Shown here: positions 1 through 13,800 of the stretch, piece after piece
How the letters are laid out: the number at the start of each line of letters is the position of its first letter
How positions within the stretch are numbered: the stretch's first letter is position 1
Assembly (NCBI RefSeq): GCF_901933205.1
Contig: NC_044601.1
Coordinates: 30,170,352 to 30,234,351, forward strand
DNA length: 64,000 nucleotides
Direction: 5' to 3'
From: Camarhynchus parvulus
Lineage: Eukaryota > Chordata > Aves > Passeriformes > Thraupidae
Notes under the pieces: generated by a model
Told to the model about the DNA's origin: nothing
The model's input: the letters and a program-made list of their open reading frames with translations, nothing else
Database searches by the model: none
Program-made: the position numbers and the translations under genes

Positions 1-3000
1 TGTTTGAAATCAGACAGATCTTAAGTATTTAATCATATTTGAAGACAAATGGACCTAAAGTTAGAATGTGGTTACCGTGTGAGGCATACACATTTGAAAA
101 CTTCATGCTTCTAAAATCTTTTAAAATTAGTTTGATCTGCCACTTACTTTTCCATGTAAGGGGACCAAAAGGGGACCAAAGTCCCCTTTACTTCCTGATA
201 GTGAGTACCAAGACCTTGATGAGCTTCAGTAGGATTTCTAAGCCACATATCTCACCAGGTTAACAGCGGTCTTAGTCCACAGGTTCTGCTCTGAAAACTC
301 TTGCTTGCTCAGGCTCAGATATAAACCCAGAGAAGGGTTTGCTCCTGACTAGATAGTTGTCATAGACAGAATTGTTTTGACAGCACTGGATTGATCTGAG
401 GTTTTGTGTTTTTAAAACCCAAGACCAACCTAAATTATGCATATCCCAGCAGGAGAAGGATGGATACCATGAATCCTCTGCAAAGTTGAGCACCCGGTTT
501 CAAACAGCTGTGCAGCAGTGTTCTGCTTCCTGACTCCTCATGGGTCTGTCTGTGTGTGCAAACCTGAAATTTAGGGCCATGTCCTTTGGGGCTGAGGTTG
601 CTTATTTGTAGCCAGGTCTCAACCCTAGTGTGCTTCCTCCTGAAACACTTAGTAGATGTGTTCCTGATGTGGTTTCTATAAAATGTGGGTGGTTTACCCT
701 TAAGTCCCTCATTTGTTTATATTCCTGTAAGTTTTGTGGTGAAAGGTTCCTCTTTAAAAGGCACCACTACAATTAAACCAAATGGCTCCAAGAATACAAA
801 GCCCTTCTCTCTTACAAGAACCTCTAAATTTAACTGTACACTGTCAATGCAGTGCTTTCAGTGTCTGCCATGCATCAGTCTCCACCCTGAACATCACCAA
901 TCCTTGTAAAGTAAGACTCCCTATTTCTGAAGTCACTGGCTGGCCTTTTACTCTTTTGTGATGTTTCATAATAAAGAGAATAGGAATGAATTAGTGTATA
1001 TGTTAGAGATAAGGCAGAATGACAAGAATATAACTGTCTTAATTCACCTAGTCATGATTGTAGAAGAACGAGTACAAGAAAATTATTATTTTCTGTAATC
1101 TCCCTGAATGTTGTTCAATTATGTAGCAACTGACGGACAGATGTATGAAAAAGCTTGGTTTATTTTGTCAGCCTGTCAATTAAATGTCACTCCTGAGACA
1201 CACCTTGAAGAATTTGTGGTTTGGGGTTTTTTTTCGATTTCTTGTTATAAATGTGTTTATAGATGCTACTATTGGCTCTTTAATCAGAAAGAAGGTGAGG
1301 GAAAAGAAAGGAAATTTGAAGAGGAGAGCTGAATTCTGAACCTAAAAACTTCATTTCTACAGAAAAGACATCTGACTGCCAGCATTCACCGTTACACTCT
1401 ATGACCATCCAAACCATGAAAACGTTGTGGCTGAAGGTGCATTGCATTGGTATCTTAAACATGACAACTACAACCCCACAGTGAATAATCTGACTTCAGC
1501 AAAATCCCTGATTTACAAAGTCATCTTCTGTCTCTTTCTAGTGTAGTATTTACCCTTACTTTCTCCAACTTAGTAACTTTTGGAGCCATCTTTTGCAATT
1601 CTCAGCCATGTTTGACACATTCAATACTGGGAGCCTAATATAGCACTGCCAGCTTTGTGAAAGTACTTGGGAGGGGAGATGGGGGATACAAGAAGCATAT
1701 CAGCATGAAGGAGGCTGCAGTAGGTGTACCCCTGCAAGCAGACATGGAAGAGCCCACACAAAAATGACAGTTTTGCTTGCCCAACTCTTGTTGAAGGTTG
1801 GGGGACCTTCTAAATGAAATAACAAGAAAAGTTACAACTAGGGCTGGTGCCATCCCAGATGTTGACTTGGGATCACACATTGTGCACAGCCACAGAAAAG
1901 GTTTATTCTCACCCCATCAGCTCCAAAATCACATCAGCAACAACTCTTATTAATATGCCTCAGTGATGAGCGTAGCAGCAAGAATTCTCCTCTCCTTGGG
2001 AGTGATGGCATCTATGAATTAATTTTAAAAGCACAGAAACAACAGCTCAACATCTCTTTACATTCTCTTCCCAAGGGAGACCATTCTTCCAGTTTGCCTC
2101 CACTAAAAGGCCCAGAAGAGTTTTTCATATCTGTCTTTTGGTTAGTGGGTCATATGTGTGAGTGCCAAAAGCAGTGCCAATGTCTCAGAAAACCAGTTCC
2201 CAGAAACTGAGGCTGCAGAGGTTGAGACAGTATTAAGGCAGAAGGTTACTGTTTTTTTTGTTAAGACTTGTCATTTGCAATATTGTCATCCACAAGCAGA
2301 GTAGGTAGAGCAGAGGGAAGGGCCAACTGGAGGACTGTCTCCCTAGTTGTGTATTTAGTGGCAGACCTTTGTGGGGAACATGTTGAATGCTTTTGTGGGC
2401 CAGCAGCAAAGAGATTTAGAGAAGCTCAGGATCAGGCAGCACAAGGGAATGAGTAGTGACACTACAGATGTAGCAGTACGAGATACAACACCTGGAAAAC
2501 TCAAGGCCAGAAGCCACACCTGTGCAATTTTCATACACCTCCAACACATGAGCTCTGCTAATCTTCACCAGCATAAACCAGAAAAAGCAGCTTGGCATCA
2601 GACACAGACGTGTGAGACAGAGCCATGTGCTGCCTGCGGGTGGGCAACCGAAGTGTTGCATGGTGGAGACAGGACCATCTGTCAGATGGACACCTGAGGC
2701 AGATTCCCAGGAGAGGAGGTTGTCATCTGTCATGGCTAACAGGCAGCCTCCTGGACACAGTGCTCATTGGGAATACCTATCACTACTGGACCTCAGAAGT
2801 CTGGAAACACTGGAAAGAAGAGCTTCCTGGCTCTTTTCCTACAGACATTTCACAGTACTGTCTAGGGGAACAAATGCACTTTATGGAAGAAGAGAGGAGC
2901 AACTGATAGAATGGTCAATGTGTATGTGTTTTACAGTTTTAATGGTCAAGTTTTATGGCAGTATCCTATGCTAAAGATATCTCTCCGTATTTCCCAAACT

Positions 3001-3215
3001 AAATGAGTTTATTCCAGCAATATAATAACCACATCTGAATGCTTCTTGCTCAAACTCACAGAGAGAGATAAAAAGTGATAAGGACTTTCCAAGAACCTCA
3101 GAACCCCTTTGTTTGAATACATTTGGGACAAAACTTTTAAAATGTGCTACAGTCTAGCTTTGTTGACAACAAATCAACAGCAAACCCCAATGTATGGACA
3201 CCCCAGGAATCATTT
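1..3215. other. Intergenic DNA 3' of CHRNB3
   Basis: No exon, RNA gene or recognisable repeat was found here. Open frames are short and match nothing known to me. A plus-strand AATAAA lies near 970 (ataataaagaga) and could belong to a convergent gene ending from the left, such as CHRNA6 if the usual neighbour is present. No CHRNA6 coding sequence is visible, so this is only a possibility. Confidence 0.5.
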
Positions 3216-4679
3216 ACTAAATACATCTTTATTAATAATAATTGCACAATTGAACATAAGTTTCTGCATTGACACAACATGATGGGATTACCTTAACTCA
3301 TGGAGGTCTGATGTGCATGCACAACCCAAGCACAAGAACACCTCTATGTATTTTTAACAGTTTCTAACTTCCATCTCAAGAGAGACAGTTTCAAGGCTAG
3401 CTAAAACTTTAACACATATGTAAATTGTCAAAAATTGGATCTCCAAATCCCTTGCTAACCCTGAAAATATCTGCAAGTTCTGAATGGGATTTTCTAAAGC
3501 ACGCCATGTTGGAAAACACTGCCCCAGCAAAAACTGTTCAAGAGCTTCACCTGGGTGTTTTCTGTGACATCTCAATTATTTAACACTTCTAAGAGCTGTT
3601 TCTAATCATGCAAAAGGATCCCACAATAAATTAATCAAAGGAGTGAAATTCTAAGTTGCCTAGGAAACATGGACAAGCCAACATCTAAAAATGTATCCTC
3701 CTGGTGACCAGCCCACCCCATAGCTCTCAAGAGAAACCCCACTCCTGCAACAACCAAAACTTTCATCTGCCAAAAGAGATGTCTGCAGCTTCCCTCCAGC
3801 TAACATTTCAGGAATATCACTGTCACCTTATGAAACAGCACAGCCACCTTTGCTTAGGTGATCTTCCACTTGTGAACAAGCAGGTGAAGGAATAATAGCT
3901 TCTAAATGTGGAGCATGGGGAAAAATCCTCACTTTGTCAGCCTTCTGGTACACTACAGAGCAGCAAGCAAAATTGCAAATAATCCTGAAAAGTGGGCAAT
4001 ACCTTGTAGCTTTCTGATGGCTGAGGTGAGAGAAAAGTGTGCATGCCATAAAGGCTGGTGGCAGGTGGGCAGCGGTAGGTTCTGCCCCGTCAAGCTGATC
4101 CTACAGCAAGGTGAGGCTAGACAGTCACGGCTTTGAACATCCCATCTAAGAAGAATTTATACTTTTTCTGATGCACATGCTACGCAATTGCCAGTTCTGA
4201 CACATGCATAACACAATCCGTAGACACTTACACTGCTTTTTAATTGGAAACACAATTAAAGATTTGTGTAGAGTACAGATTTGTGTTCCTACTGTAACTT
4301 CTTTTACAATGTAGCATTTGAACTGGCAGATCTGCCTTTTAAATATAATGATTCTGCAACACCTTCTATTTCCGATTTAACTAATAATCTTGGCTTTTAC
4401 AGCAATACAACCAAGCTAACAATAAAATAATAACCCAGTTGTGCAACCCCAGTTCACTTTAGGCCTTGGCTGTGCACCAAGCTCTTCTCTGATTTCAGCA
4501 AAATCTGTAACTGGTAGAGTTATTATTAAGATTGAAAACACTACTAATAAATGCCCACTGTTACCATCACTTTCCCTCATTCTTGCTGCTGCTTCCCCTC
4601 TTGTACAGCAGAGACCAAGCTCCAAGGCACCACTGTCCCTTGGCACCGTACTTGTTGTATGTTACTGAGGGACTGTTTT
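3210..4679 (-). other. CHRNB3: Probable CHRNB3 3' untranslated region
   Basis: Downstream of the CHRNB3 stop the minus strand has no further homology to the receptor. The first good canonical poly(A) signal is AATAAA at 3233-3228 (plus-strand tttatt), about 1.45 kb after the stop codon. The exact cleavage site is inferred. The sequence is AT-rich and noncoding in all frames. Confidence 0.5.
3228..3233 (-). terminator. CHRNB3: Candidate CHRNB3 polyadenylation signal AATAAA
   Basis: Reverse complement of tttatt in the context catctttattaataata. It is the first canonical hexamer noted after the CHRNB3 stop on the minus strand. RNA data would be needed to show that it is used. Confidence 0.4.
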
Positions 4680-4814
4680 CTACAAAGTGTTGTTCAACCA
4701 CATCCGTAATGCAGGGGTAAAGATGAGAACTGAACCCGTCACTGACACCACCAGAAATAACCACAGGAAGATCCGATCCAGGACTTGAGCTACAAACTTC
4801 CAGTCTTGTACAAC
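4680..4814 (-). CDS. CHRNB3: CHRNB3 coding exon 6 (M4 and stop)
   Basis: Begins after cttcccag with [20 protein letters not shown], then the M4 helix, then SVLIFTPAL, ending MWLNNTL and TAG. The short extracellular tail differs slightly from the human LHSYH ending. Confidence 0.95.
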   Translation of the reverse strand, partial: VVQDWKFVAQVLDRIFLWLFLVVSVTGSVLIFTPALRMWLNNTL

Positions 4815-7800
4815 CTGGGAAGGACAGAGGGAGGATAAACATAAATAGGAACAGTGCCTTGTACTGTGTTGATACTGCTACATACATTTCAGCTCCCCAA
4901 ATCTGGTTTTAAAATTAGACGTCTGTAGTACATGGTAGCCTAAAACTAACAGAGATCACATTTTTAACATTCATGGCTGCAAATCACTCAAACCCCCAAA
5001 GCAATTCCATGGTTCTATGCACATGGTCAAGAGACTCCCTCAGTCTGCACAAAAGCTTTTAGCTAAGTGCATATAGGAAAATTTACAGACTTAGCCTTGA
5101 GGATGGCTTTCTAGTGAACTGGACTTCTTACAGTGAGATCTGCATCTCCCTGTAAATGCCAGGATGAAGCTCGGGCACAGCACTTGGACACAGACATTGA
5201 TTCCAGTACAAGCAGTTCGATTTACTTGTGTTTGCTTAAGTGAGTTGTTGACTCAGATTGGGTACACTCAGGAAGGGAATTTTGAATGGTGAGTGCTGGC
5301 ACAACTATGCATACAGAAAAGTGCCATTTATTAAGGTGATTTAAGGAACCTTTTTATTAAAATTATTTAAGCTTCAAACAGGTATTAGTCATGGACAGTA
5401 TGTGTTCACATACTATATGTTTATTTACTGTTCTTCTTTCTGCTGTAGTCCTCTCAGCACAGTTTAAACAAAGCCCTAGCTCTTGCTAGGAGGATGCAAA
5501 CAGACGTTTTTCCAAATGCTGCCAGCTGCATTGCTCTACTGTCCTACCCTTGTATGAGATTCATTGCTTGCAAACACAGTAATTTGCTATTTTAAAAGCC
5601 AGGAGGCTCATTGAGAGGTGAAGGATAGTAGTTGGGAACTAATCTAAACAGGTGTTAGTGAAAATCTAGAAGATCTTCACTCAAAAAAGAGCAACTATGC
5701 AATGCACAGTATGTGTTAGGAGGCCAGGACTGACACCTGGCAAACGCCATAGAGCTTGCCTGTGAGCGTAAAACTTACTTTTTTGAGCACATGAGTTTAG
5801 AGGCTTCCAGATTTGTGTGTATCCCAAACTTACACAGGACAAGGTTATTCAAGTAAACCCAAACCAGGAATTCCTCCAGGAGAGGCTCCTAGAGTCTCTT
5901 GCATCTGCAAAGAGCAGGGACTCACAGAACAATATGCTTCTCCTTGAAGCTATGGGTTGTCTCAAAAAACATTTATCAAGGTCTGAGGAAGAATATGTCT
6001 CAGAGGAGAGCAGGAAGAAGAGGCAAAAGGAAAAGCATGAAGAAAAGGAAAGCGCTTGGAAGCCATTGCTACAAAGGAAAGTGTGATTCCCTCCTTGCCC
6101 TCCCTCCACCTACCTGTCTGATGAAATGCTCCTTTTTAACGTGCCTGGAAATGTACCGAATGGAGTCTGCTGCCTTTTCCAGAAAGGCAATAACAATTTT
6201 TTCTCCGTCTTTTGCTTGCTTGTATTTCTGCTTCCCCAGAAACTTTGATTTCGAGGTAGCTCCCTTTTCTTCAGTCTCTGAGAATGAGTAGCGATCTACA
6301 TGGGCCCTCATGCAGAGCAGACGAGGCAACTTCTGGAGAAAGAGCCTTTTGACCCAGGGTGCCATGGGATGGTAAGTTGCTGAGGATCGGTGGTGGACAT
6401 TGATAACAAACACAGTCACGATGATAGAGAGGGTCACAAAAATCATGATAAAGAGCAGATACTCACCGATCAGAGGGATGACTTTGGAAGAAGAAGGGAT
6501 TATTTCCTCAATCACTAAAAGGAAAACAGTGAGGGAGACTAGAACTGACGTTGACAATGAAAGCTTTTCACCTTCATCTGAAGGTAGGTAAAACACCAGG
6601 ACAGTTAGAAAAGACAATCCCAGGCAAGGGATTATTAAGAAAAGAGTGTAAAATAATGGAAGGCGCCTCAATACAAAGGAGTAAGTGACAAATGGGTAAG
6701 AGTACAGCCCATCCTTCCTGTTGCCTTTCATACCTTTGGCGTTTAAGATCTCCCACTCCCCATTATCAAAGAAGTCTTTCCTGTCTACATTTTCATCCAC
6801 TAAAATCAAGTCCACCATATTGCCATCATAGGTCCACGACCCAAACTTCATGGAGCAGTTCTGCCTGTCGAAGGGGAAGAAGGTCACATCCATTGTGCAG
6901 GAGCTCTTATAACTGGCCGGTGGTGTCCAGGTCACCACTCCATTGTACTTCACTACGGCTTTGGTCATCAGGGATCCCTCAAAACGTCCATCAGCACTGG
7001 AAGTTGGACAGGAAGAAACAGTACCAAGTTCAGGACTATGTTTGCCCCAGTCGTACCCCATTTCAGCTCTGTTTTCTATCCCTCACCTGAAGCACAAGGT
7101 GCACAACATTCACACAGCCTAAAGAAGCAGCCTTCTGACAGCACACACAAGCCTCACAGTAGCTGACATGCCTTGCCCAAGCTCTGGCCCAAGCCCAAAA
7201 CAAGGAGCCACACTACTTACTTTTCAAACAAAACTATGTCAGGAAGCCACAGAGACTCAGAGGGGACCCGGATAGCAGTGATCCCACCATATTGATCTGG
7301 ATTCCAAGAGAGCTTGTGGTCGATCCATTCCTATAACAAAACAGCAGAGTTCTCTGCCCACTCATAAGCAGCAGCCTCTTTCCTCAGCCCCGCATGTGCC
7401 TCAACAACTGCACGCACAGCACAGCAGGCAGAACCTGCTATAAGGCTGCTCAGCTGCAGAGAGGGTACGAGACAGGCATGGCTGGGAGGTGTTGATCCCC
7501 ACAGGCTCTGCTCCTCCAGACACAGGTGAGACCCAAGAACCCATCCCTAGGCTAGCAACCTCAAAGCCAGCACTCCTGGAGAGCACTTGACTCTCACTTC
7601 ACTCAGCACCCTGCACAGCCCACCTGAGAGTAGTCTAGAATGAAGGAGACACTTCCTTTTAGTGCAGCAGCTTTCCTTCCTTCTGAGAACCAGCCCAAGC
7701 TGGTTTTGGTTGGCACAAACCCCATGGAAGACCCCAAGGACCCTAGGTGATGTGGGTACTAGCACTCAAATGACTAAGAGGTGGCCTTAATTCACTTTTC

Positions 7801-10800
7801 AGTGGAGACCTGGCTTTTTCAGTAAATGGAATACAACACCTAATATCTGTACACCATCCTTGCAAAAAAAAAAAAATTGGTCTTTCATCAGAAAGACCTG
7901 CAGACTGTTGCAGAAAAAATAATATGATGTTATTGTAAAGTATTTGGTTACAAAAGCAGGGAGAATCCTCTCCATTTTCATCACGTTGAACTCTAGAATA
8001 ACTTTGTCTCTTTTTTTGGATTTTCAGATAGAGATGTCATAACAAAGTGGCTCCAACAACCTGGAGATTTCCACAGAAAGGCAATGGAAAATCAGCTCTC
8101 TGATCCTTGTTCATTATTGATGAGGATATTTATTTGCCCACAGAAATAGCAGCAATGTCATACAAGAGCTGAAGACTGTGGTCAATACCAAGAAGTGGAA
8201 GATGAACCAGTTTCCATTAAGCTGCAGCACTAAGAGATCTCCAGGGATGCAGAGGTCTCAGCCTTCACTGGGCTGGTGCCAGTCATTTCCTCCGTGACTT
8301 AAAGATGAACCAAAAAAGCAATATTATCTATTAATTCTCCATATGGTTCCCTTCTTATTTCTTTGACTCCACACGCTTTTCACAGCTATACTAGAGAGAT
8401 TTGTTATTGTTCAGGTGTGGAAAGAGAGGAGGGGCCATTGCTGCTCATAGCCTCAGAATCAGGGACAGAGTACACCACTTTTAGCATGATCTTTTCTCTG
8501 AAGATGGTTTTCTAACAGATGTCTCCAGAAGCCTAGGCTGTTAAGTGGTCACAGTCTCACCTATGTCCTGGACACTTCCTGTAATAGGTACAAGGGGGCT
8601 TAGGCTGGAAACATACATCATGCAAGGGGATGGTCAGGGCCTAGCAGCAACCAACACAGTCATCTTGTAGCCTCCTAACGCAAGAGCAGCAAATACCCTG
8701 TGAGCCACCTGGAGATAGAATCATCCCTCTGGAGTTGAACTGGAGCAGCCTCTTGGCCTGGGCGATTTGCTCCATTTGCAACACTCCTCACTTTCTCCCT
8801 ACTCTGCATTGATTTCTCTCCCAGCTAAAGTGCTCTTTCGTGTCTGCAAGGCAAATGGTTGTTTCTTCTTACTAGAGCAGAAAATAGGTTGAGTGCAGAC
8901 TTGGAAGATGAGCAGTTTAAAACAGGAATCTCCCTGTGGGCTGTGCTGACACAAACCATAGCATCAGATGCATAAGGCTCTTTCCACTCTTCTCCATTTT
9001 TCCAAGCTGCTCCAGACATTGCAATCGCTCTCTCTTCCTCCAGTTCTACCAAATTTCCATTTCTGTGCTGTCATTGAAGAGTTTAACCCACTACTAGTGG
9101 AACAAAAAACACGAGACTCAGATTCCTGACCCTTGCTAGCAGGGGGTCATAGCTTGCCTGAATCCAGACACTTTCTCAGCAACCACTAAAGGCTTCTCTG
9201 AACCTTGTGTGTCAGCCCGCTTGTGTATCAAATCCCACCATCTTGAGCACCAGGATGTTTGAGGTTAACAAAAAAATAAAAAGAAAATGCTTGTGTTTTA
9301 GGTTTGCTTGTCCAAGAAAATTAAGACTCTTGCTGAGAAATTATGAAGGTGATCAGCAGAAATCAGCATGGATTCACTAACAGTAAATCATGCTTGACCA
9401 ACCTAATTGCTCTCTGTGATTAAACAACTCCCTGGATGGACAAGAGAGAGCACTGGATATTGTCTACCTTGATTACAGCAAGGCTTTCAACACTGTCTCT
9501 CTCAGAACATTCTTGTAGGCAAACTCAGGATGTTTGGACTAGATGAGTGAACAGTGAGGTAGGTTGAGACCTGGCAGAATGGCAGATCCCAAAGAGCTAG
9601 TAATCAGTGTCACTGGTGGTGTCCCCCAGGGTTCCATACTGGGCCCAGTGTTGTTTAACTTATTCACCAATGACTTGGATGAAGGCACAGATGCCTTCTC
9701 AGCATGACACAAAGTTCAGAGGAGTGGTCAATACCCCAGAGGGACGTGCAGCCCTTCAGACGGACCTTGACAAGCTGGAGGAATGGGAGGAGAAGAAACA
9801 TCTGAAATTCAACAAAGGCAAGTCTAGGATCCTGCACCTGGGGAAGAACAACCACAGTCACCAGCCCAGGCTGGGGGTGACCTGCTGGGAAGCAGCTCTG
9901 TGGAGAAGCACCTGGGGGTCCTGGTGGACAACAAGCTGTCCATGAGCCAGCAGTGTGTCCTGGGGGCCAAGAAGGCCAGCAGGATCCGGGAGTGCATTAG
10001 GGAGAGCATTGCCAGGAGGTCAAGGGAGGTGATCCTGTCCCTCTGCTCAGTACATCTGGAGTTCTACTCAGCACATCTAGTGAGGCAGATCTGGAGCTCT
10101 GTGTCCAGTTCTGGGCCCCTCAGGACAGAGAAAACATGGACAAAGCCAAGTCCAGCAGAGGGTAACAAAGATGATGCGGGGACTGGATCATCCCTCTTAC
10201 AAGGGAAAACTGAGGGAGCTGGGCCTACATGAACACACAACTTCCACAGCAGGACAGCTGGGTCAGGCACAGGTATTTAGTGCTCACCCTGAGCTCCTGA
10301 GGGCACTTATACATGTGAAAACCACAGCCAGCGCCTCATTTTCCACTCCCTGTGCATTACCTTGGGTCTTGATGCTCTCAGCTCATTAGATGGAGAAGTG
10401 GTATTAGAAATGGTAACAACTCCAGAGAGCCCAACTCTGGGAAATCACAGTCCTGGGTTTCCCTGAGCTGCCCTAGCTGAAATCTGAGGATTCCAAAGGC
10501 TTCCAGAGAAATCAGTGTGTCTACAGTGCACAGGGCTTGGACCTGCAGGTGAAGGTGGGTGCTACAGCCTGCAGGAGAGTGGGTTGGAAAGGGGAGAGGA
10601 CAGATGACGGCCGATGAGTTCTGCTGTCTGCCCAAGTGGATACTCAAAGAGAGACAAGATGTGGCCTTGTGCACAAAAGGGGCTCTATAATTGCAGCTAA
10701 AGGTGGGGAAATCATAATACTGCAGATAATTCAGGGCAGGTTCCCAGCAGTTGTATTTGGACCAGAGAGAAATTTCTCCAGCAAAAGGGGAAAATCCTGT

Positions 10801-13800
10801 CTTCCCCACAGTGAGGGAAAGGCTGAGTTTCTCCCTCTTCAAGGGAGAGATCATCTTTACATGCAATATCCATATTGGTTTTAGGGGTCTTGCTCCAGCC
10901 AGAATCTCACACTCACTGCAGTAGTACAGTACCCAGACTGAGACAAAAATTGAGTCACATTTCTCATCCACCAGCCCAGTGACCCCCAAGAACCTTTCCT
11001 CATGGCATGATTTCAAGTACGGTTTGTTTTTTATGTCCTCTGCCCAGGATCAGCTGACATCTTTACAGATACTCACAAGGCCGAGAGACTTAAAATAATT
11101 GTCACAAGGTCAATAAACTGCTGCAATGTAACCTAAACCAAAAACAGTGTTCTTCAGGAGTGAAGAAGAAAGGAGACTTAACAGTTCAACTTGCACCTTT
11201 CCATCATTTGTAAAATCACCATCTGTTCCAGAAGCAATTATGATAGACATCTGATCAATTTGCTACAGCTTTTAATGGGAAAAGGTCTGTGGGGTGTGTG
11301 TGCGTGTGTGTAACATACTGGCCTCTTCTTTCTCTTTACATATGCTGAGCAATGAAGAAATCTATCCGAGGCACCACTCTTGGCTCAGACAAGGGAGACA
11401 ATACTTGTGTGACCTCTAAGTATGAGACAGGACAGTCCCTCAGGGCACATACAACATCCCAGGGACAGCCACTGCCATACCAGCTGTGCTGCTTCCCTGA
11501 AATAAATACTGGCTTGAGCACACAGCTGGGGTGCAGGTCAGAAGAGGGTACCCTATGTCCTAAAGGCCTACTCGCCTGCCTTTCCGTCTCTATACATAGG
11601 CTGAAGGGAGAAGAGTGAAGAAAAACTTCAGGTTAGGTATCTTGGTGCTGGCCACTCAGCATCATGAAATGGGATGGATGGCACAGTGGGCAGCAAACTG
11701 AGATGGCTACTCAGCTCAGCAGTTCCCATGGGGAAAAGGGAGGTCTGATGTGGTCTAATTTACCTGTTTCAGCCACACGTTGGTTGTCATCAGCTGATTC
11801 TTCTCATCCTAGAGTGAGACAGGGAGAGAGGATTGTAATACCAAAGCAGCCATTAGAAACAGATCCAACCTGCTGAGTCCAACCCTGCGCCAAGATGAGG
11901 AGATCCCTATGGTCCTGTTTCCCCTTGGGCTTGAGCTCTTCAGTCACCACTGAGGGAAAGCGACTGACTTTCTAGGTGCTGTCCCTGCTATCTTTGGGAG
12001 CCTCTGAGGCTGGAAAACTGAGGTCTGGTATTTCACAGGAGCTCAAAGGAATCATATGCCAAAGACCCAGGATGCAGCCAGGGCTCAGACAGCAAGTGGT
12101 ATCAGGTCACATATGCTTGTGGGCTCATAGGATGGCTCATCTCCCCACACTGCTCAGCCTGGAGGGAGTTTGGGAAGATACAAGCTGAAACATTGTCCTA
12201 AATACATAAATAAAGCATAAAATTAGAGTGTGCCTTCCACAGCACAAGGGGACGTTACCAGGGGCTGGGGGATGTAAGGAGCACACTCTTGTGTGGGTAC
12301 CTCTGGGCATTGTGCAAATTCCACCGTGCACTGCAGCAGAAAGAGAAGGGAAAATTTCCACAAGGGAAGAAACACAGGATTAGCTATGTTGCCTCTAGAG
12401 TTTTATCTTAGTGACCAGCTGGGTTAAGACTTGAACTATCTTTGGCATTAATGCTAGCTTGCTTGGAATGAGTAACATCCAGCCAGCTCTTACTCTTCCT
12501 CAGTCCTCTCCTGTAGATGTCCTGTCATTAAATTGCAACATAGATGTCAAGAACTGTCTGGCATGGGTTGTTTGATCAAAACCTTACGGAAATTAGGCCA
12601 TATTCCCTAAGAACAATAGGGAAAAAAGGACCTTCAGGTTTCCTTCAAAACAAATGAGTCCTACAGTCCATGCTGTGGGTGGAGGGGAACGGGGCGGGGA
12701 GAAGGTTGTATCACCAGCTGCATTTCATGCTCAGTGTTTTGCTGCCCAACCATCACTGTGCATTTCTTGGGTCAGGAGGCAAAAGCTAATTACATTACCA
12801 GTCCTCCCAGGTGGAGGCATAACTATCTATAAAAGTGGTGCTTTACTAACACAACACTTACCACATCCACGAGCTGTGATATCTTTAACCCAAAAAGGAC
12901 TTTGATGGTGTCGTTGGAGTTTTCCACAGGGCGGACCCATTTCTGATAGCCTTCAAATAAGTGCTTGAGGAGCGCATCCTCATTTTCAGCAACTGAACTG
13001 AAGGCATTCACATCTGGAAGAGAGCAACACAGAGTGAAGGCATTGCCAGAAAGCAGACATGGAGAATGCCATGACCTGAAAATGTGAAACAGAGCAATGA
13101 TGTGAGGAAAATTCACCTCTACGCAGGTCTTGTCTTGTACAGCAAATTCTGCAGGAATTCAGATGCACAGACTCTCAGTAGAACCAGGGCAAGTGAATGG
13201 AAAGGCATGATAGCCCAAGCCCAACTCACATTAAAAAAAATCATCAGAGCAGTGATGACTTTGTACCAGGTTTATGTTTTCTATGGACTTTTTGCCAAAG
13301 CAAAAAGAGCCCATCGGGCAGCAGTAGGAGCTGGATGATGCAGTCAGAACTAGATCTGCCAGGCAAGCACAGAGACATCATGGCCTGTACCTGCATGACT
13401 TGTGACTCCCACAATCACTGACACCATTCTCCCCCTTCTACTTGCTATCATGAAGGGGGAAGGGCAGACCATCCATCCTTTCCCAAACTTCAGCCCACTC
13501 CCTGTGATGTTGAGGTTCTGACATGATCTCCATCTCTTCCCTTGTGCACATACACAGCAACCAAGGATGAGAAGGATCTTATCTCTCCTCAAAGCCACCA
13601 CAGAGGAAAAAAGACTGGCCCCACACAACAGGGATCACAGCCAATATTGTTGTGTCAGCAGTCAAAAGGGACCTCACAGGACACTGTCCAGGGCCCAGCT
13701 TGTGCCTTGACAGCCCCAGGATGAGCAGAACATCTGTGCCTGGATTGCCAAGCAGTAGGTGTGAGCGGGGTCTGCAGGCCCATGGATCTGCAGTGCCAGG

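Noticed and set aside
1..3200. CHRNA6 coding sequence
   Set aside because: No nicotinic alpha-type M4 or vicinal Cys sequence is present left of CHRNB3 within the window.
5817..6086. Lys/Glu-rich plus-strand frame overlapping CHRNB3 intron 5 and exon 5
   Set aside because: Antisense to a well-supported exon junction. Its composition reflects local AG-rich sequence.
10378..11016. 212-codon open frame on the minus strand inside CHRNB3 intron 3
   Set aside because: No recognisable domain, no flanking exon logic, and a frame of this length is not surprising in 64 kb over six frames. Treated as chance.
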